From Alphaproteobacteria bacterium (GTDB lineage: Bacteria; Pseudomonadota; Alphaproteobacteria; VGEJ01), in NCBI GenBank assembly GCA_016869335.1, contig VGEJ01000196.1:1-5579 (forward strand): DNA of 5,579 nt, read 5' to 3'. Positions 4,657 through 5,579 of this stretch are shown one piece after another. A program made the position numbers and the translations under genes. Numbering within the stretch: position 1 is the stretch's first letter; each line of letters begins with the position of its first letter. The notes beneath the pieces were generated by a model that ran no database searches, was not told the DNA's origin, and saw only the letters and a program-made list of their open reading frames with translations.

Positions 4657-5579
4657 ATGCACCGTCATGCGGTGGACGTCCACACCCACTGGTACCCAAA
4701 GCGCTTCCTCGAACTGCTGGGGCGTGAAGGCCCCGCGCACGGGCTGGAATGGCGCGACACGCCGCAGGGACCGCAGTTCGGCCTGCGCGGGGTGATGACC
4801 GGGCCCGCCGGGCCGAAATTCGTCGACCTGGACGCGCGCCTGGAGGCGATGGACGCGCAGGGCGTCGAGACGCATGCGCTGTCACTGTCGCAACCGATGG
4901 CGTACTGGGCCGGGCGCGAACTGGGCATGAAGCTGTGCGGGACCTACAACGACGAGCTTGCGCTCGCGCACCAGAGCTCGCCGCGCCGCTTCGTCGGACT
5001 CGCCGCCCTACCCATGCACGAGCCGGACCTCGCGGCGCGGGAAGCCGAGCGCGTGGCGAAGCTGCCCGGGATCCGCGGCGTCTACGTGGCGACCGTGGTG
5101 CTCGACAAGGACCTCTCCGACCCGTCGTTCTTCCCGGTCTACGAGCGGCTCGAGGCGCTCGGGCTGCCCATGTTCCTGCACCCGGTGTTCGTCATCGGCG
5201 CGCCGCGGCTGAAGCCGTACTACCTTACCAACCTGCTGGGCAATCCTTTCGAGAGCGCGATCGCTGCCGCGCACCTCATCTTCTGCGGCGTGCTGGACCG
5301 CTTCCCGAAGCTCGAGGTGGTGCTGCCGCACGCCGGCGGCGCGTTCCCCTGGCTGGTGGGTCGCCTGAACCGGGGCTGGGAGAAGCGCGAGGAGCTGCGC
5401 AACATCGCGCAGCCGCCGGTCGCCTACCTGAAGCGCTTCTGGTACGACACCATCGGCTATTCGGACGAGGTGGTGGACTACCTGTGCCGCGTCGCCGGGC
5501 CGGACCGGATCCTGATGGGCAGCGACTACTGCTTCCCGATCGCGTACATGCAGCCGGTGAAGAACGTCACCCGCAATCC
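4657..5579 (+). CDS. ACMSD-like amidohydrolase-family metalloenzyme, C-terminus cut off
   Basis: 307 codons are visible with no stop; ACMSD relatives have about 330-340 residues, so roughly 30 are missing. This is the Amidohydro_2 (PF04909) TIM-barrel family related to 2-amino-3-carboxymuconate-6-semialdehyde decarboxylase, whose members decarboxylate or hydrolyse aromatic or ring-opened acids using one metal. The expected ligands are present: His9 and His11 in DVHTH, His175 in FLHP, His225 in LPHAGGAFPW and Asp290 in MGSDY. ACMSD-like blocks include RLEAMDAQGVETHALSLS (61-78) and SPRRFVGLAALPM (108-120). Arg236 in GRLNRG matches a conserved ACMSD arginine. The Arg expected just before the RLEAMD block is not seen (the stretch reads GPAGPKF), which argues for a substrate other than ACMS. 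The ATG at 4657 is 8 bases after the regulator stop, so it is probably co-transcribed with it. Confidence 0.88.
   Translation, partial: MHRHAVDVHTHWYPKRFLELLGREGPAHGLEWRDTPQGPQFGLRGVMTGPAGPKFVDLDARLEAMDAQGVETHALSLSQPMAYWAGRELGMKLCGTYNDELALAHQSSPRRFVGLAALPMHEPDLAAREAERVAKLPGIRGVYVATVVLDKDLSDPSFFPVYERLEALGLPMFLHPVFVIGAPRLKPYYLTNLLGNPFESAIAAAHLIFCGVLDRFPKLEVVLPHAGGAFPWLVGRLNRGWEKREELRNIAQPPVAYLKRFWYDTIGYSDEVVDYLCRVAGPDRILMGSDYCFPIAYMQPVKNVTRN

Noticed and set aside
4397..5405. Minus-strand and alternate frames over the end of the GntR gene and the amidohydrolase
   Set aside because: The plus-strand amidohydrolase frame reads without a stop from 4657 to the edge and carries all expected metal ligands, so the others are shadows.

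Overview
The window is compact, GC-rich proteobacterial DNA. GC-ending codons dominate, Shine-Dalgarno sites are clear, and genes are separated by a few bases or overlap. The gene families (TRAP transporter, BenE-type carrier, FCD-type GntR regulator, ACMSD-like amidohydrolase) suit an environmental beta- or gammaproteobacterium, for example Burkholderiales-like. The sequence alone does not support a genus.

The layout is two divergent gene sets around one AT-rich 88-base intergenic region (3600-3687). Leftward on the minus strand come a two-domain ChrR-like cupin (2904-3599), the TRAP periplasmic binding protein DctP (1891-2877), the small membrane subunit DctQ (1422-1886), the large membrane subunit DctM (140-1411), and the start of a probable BenE-family transporter (1-143, cut by the window edge). 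Rightward on the plus strand come a small protein with two CDGSH iron-sulfur motifs (3688-3942), a GntR/FCD transcription factor that overlaps it (3920-4648), and an ACMSD-like amidohydrolase/decarboxylase (4657 onward, cut by the window edge). No gap exceeds 88 bases, and I see no RNA genes, mobile elements, CRISPR arrays or terminators.

The parts suggest one catabolic locus for a small organic, probably carboxylated and perhaps aromatic, compound. A high-affinity TRAP system and a second proton-coupled carrier would import the compound. The cupin and the metal-dependent amidohydrolase would act on it or on a breakdown product. The GntR/FCD protein would sense it or a metabolite and control both directions from the shared intergenic region. 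That region holds two candidate sigma70 promoters with identical TTGACT -35 boxes in inverted orientation and overlapping spacers, and a perfect 5+4+5 palindrome lying where it could block both. The substrate is not known from the sequence, and the gene set does not match a pathway I can name.
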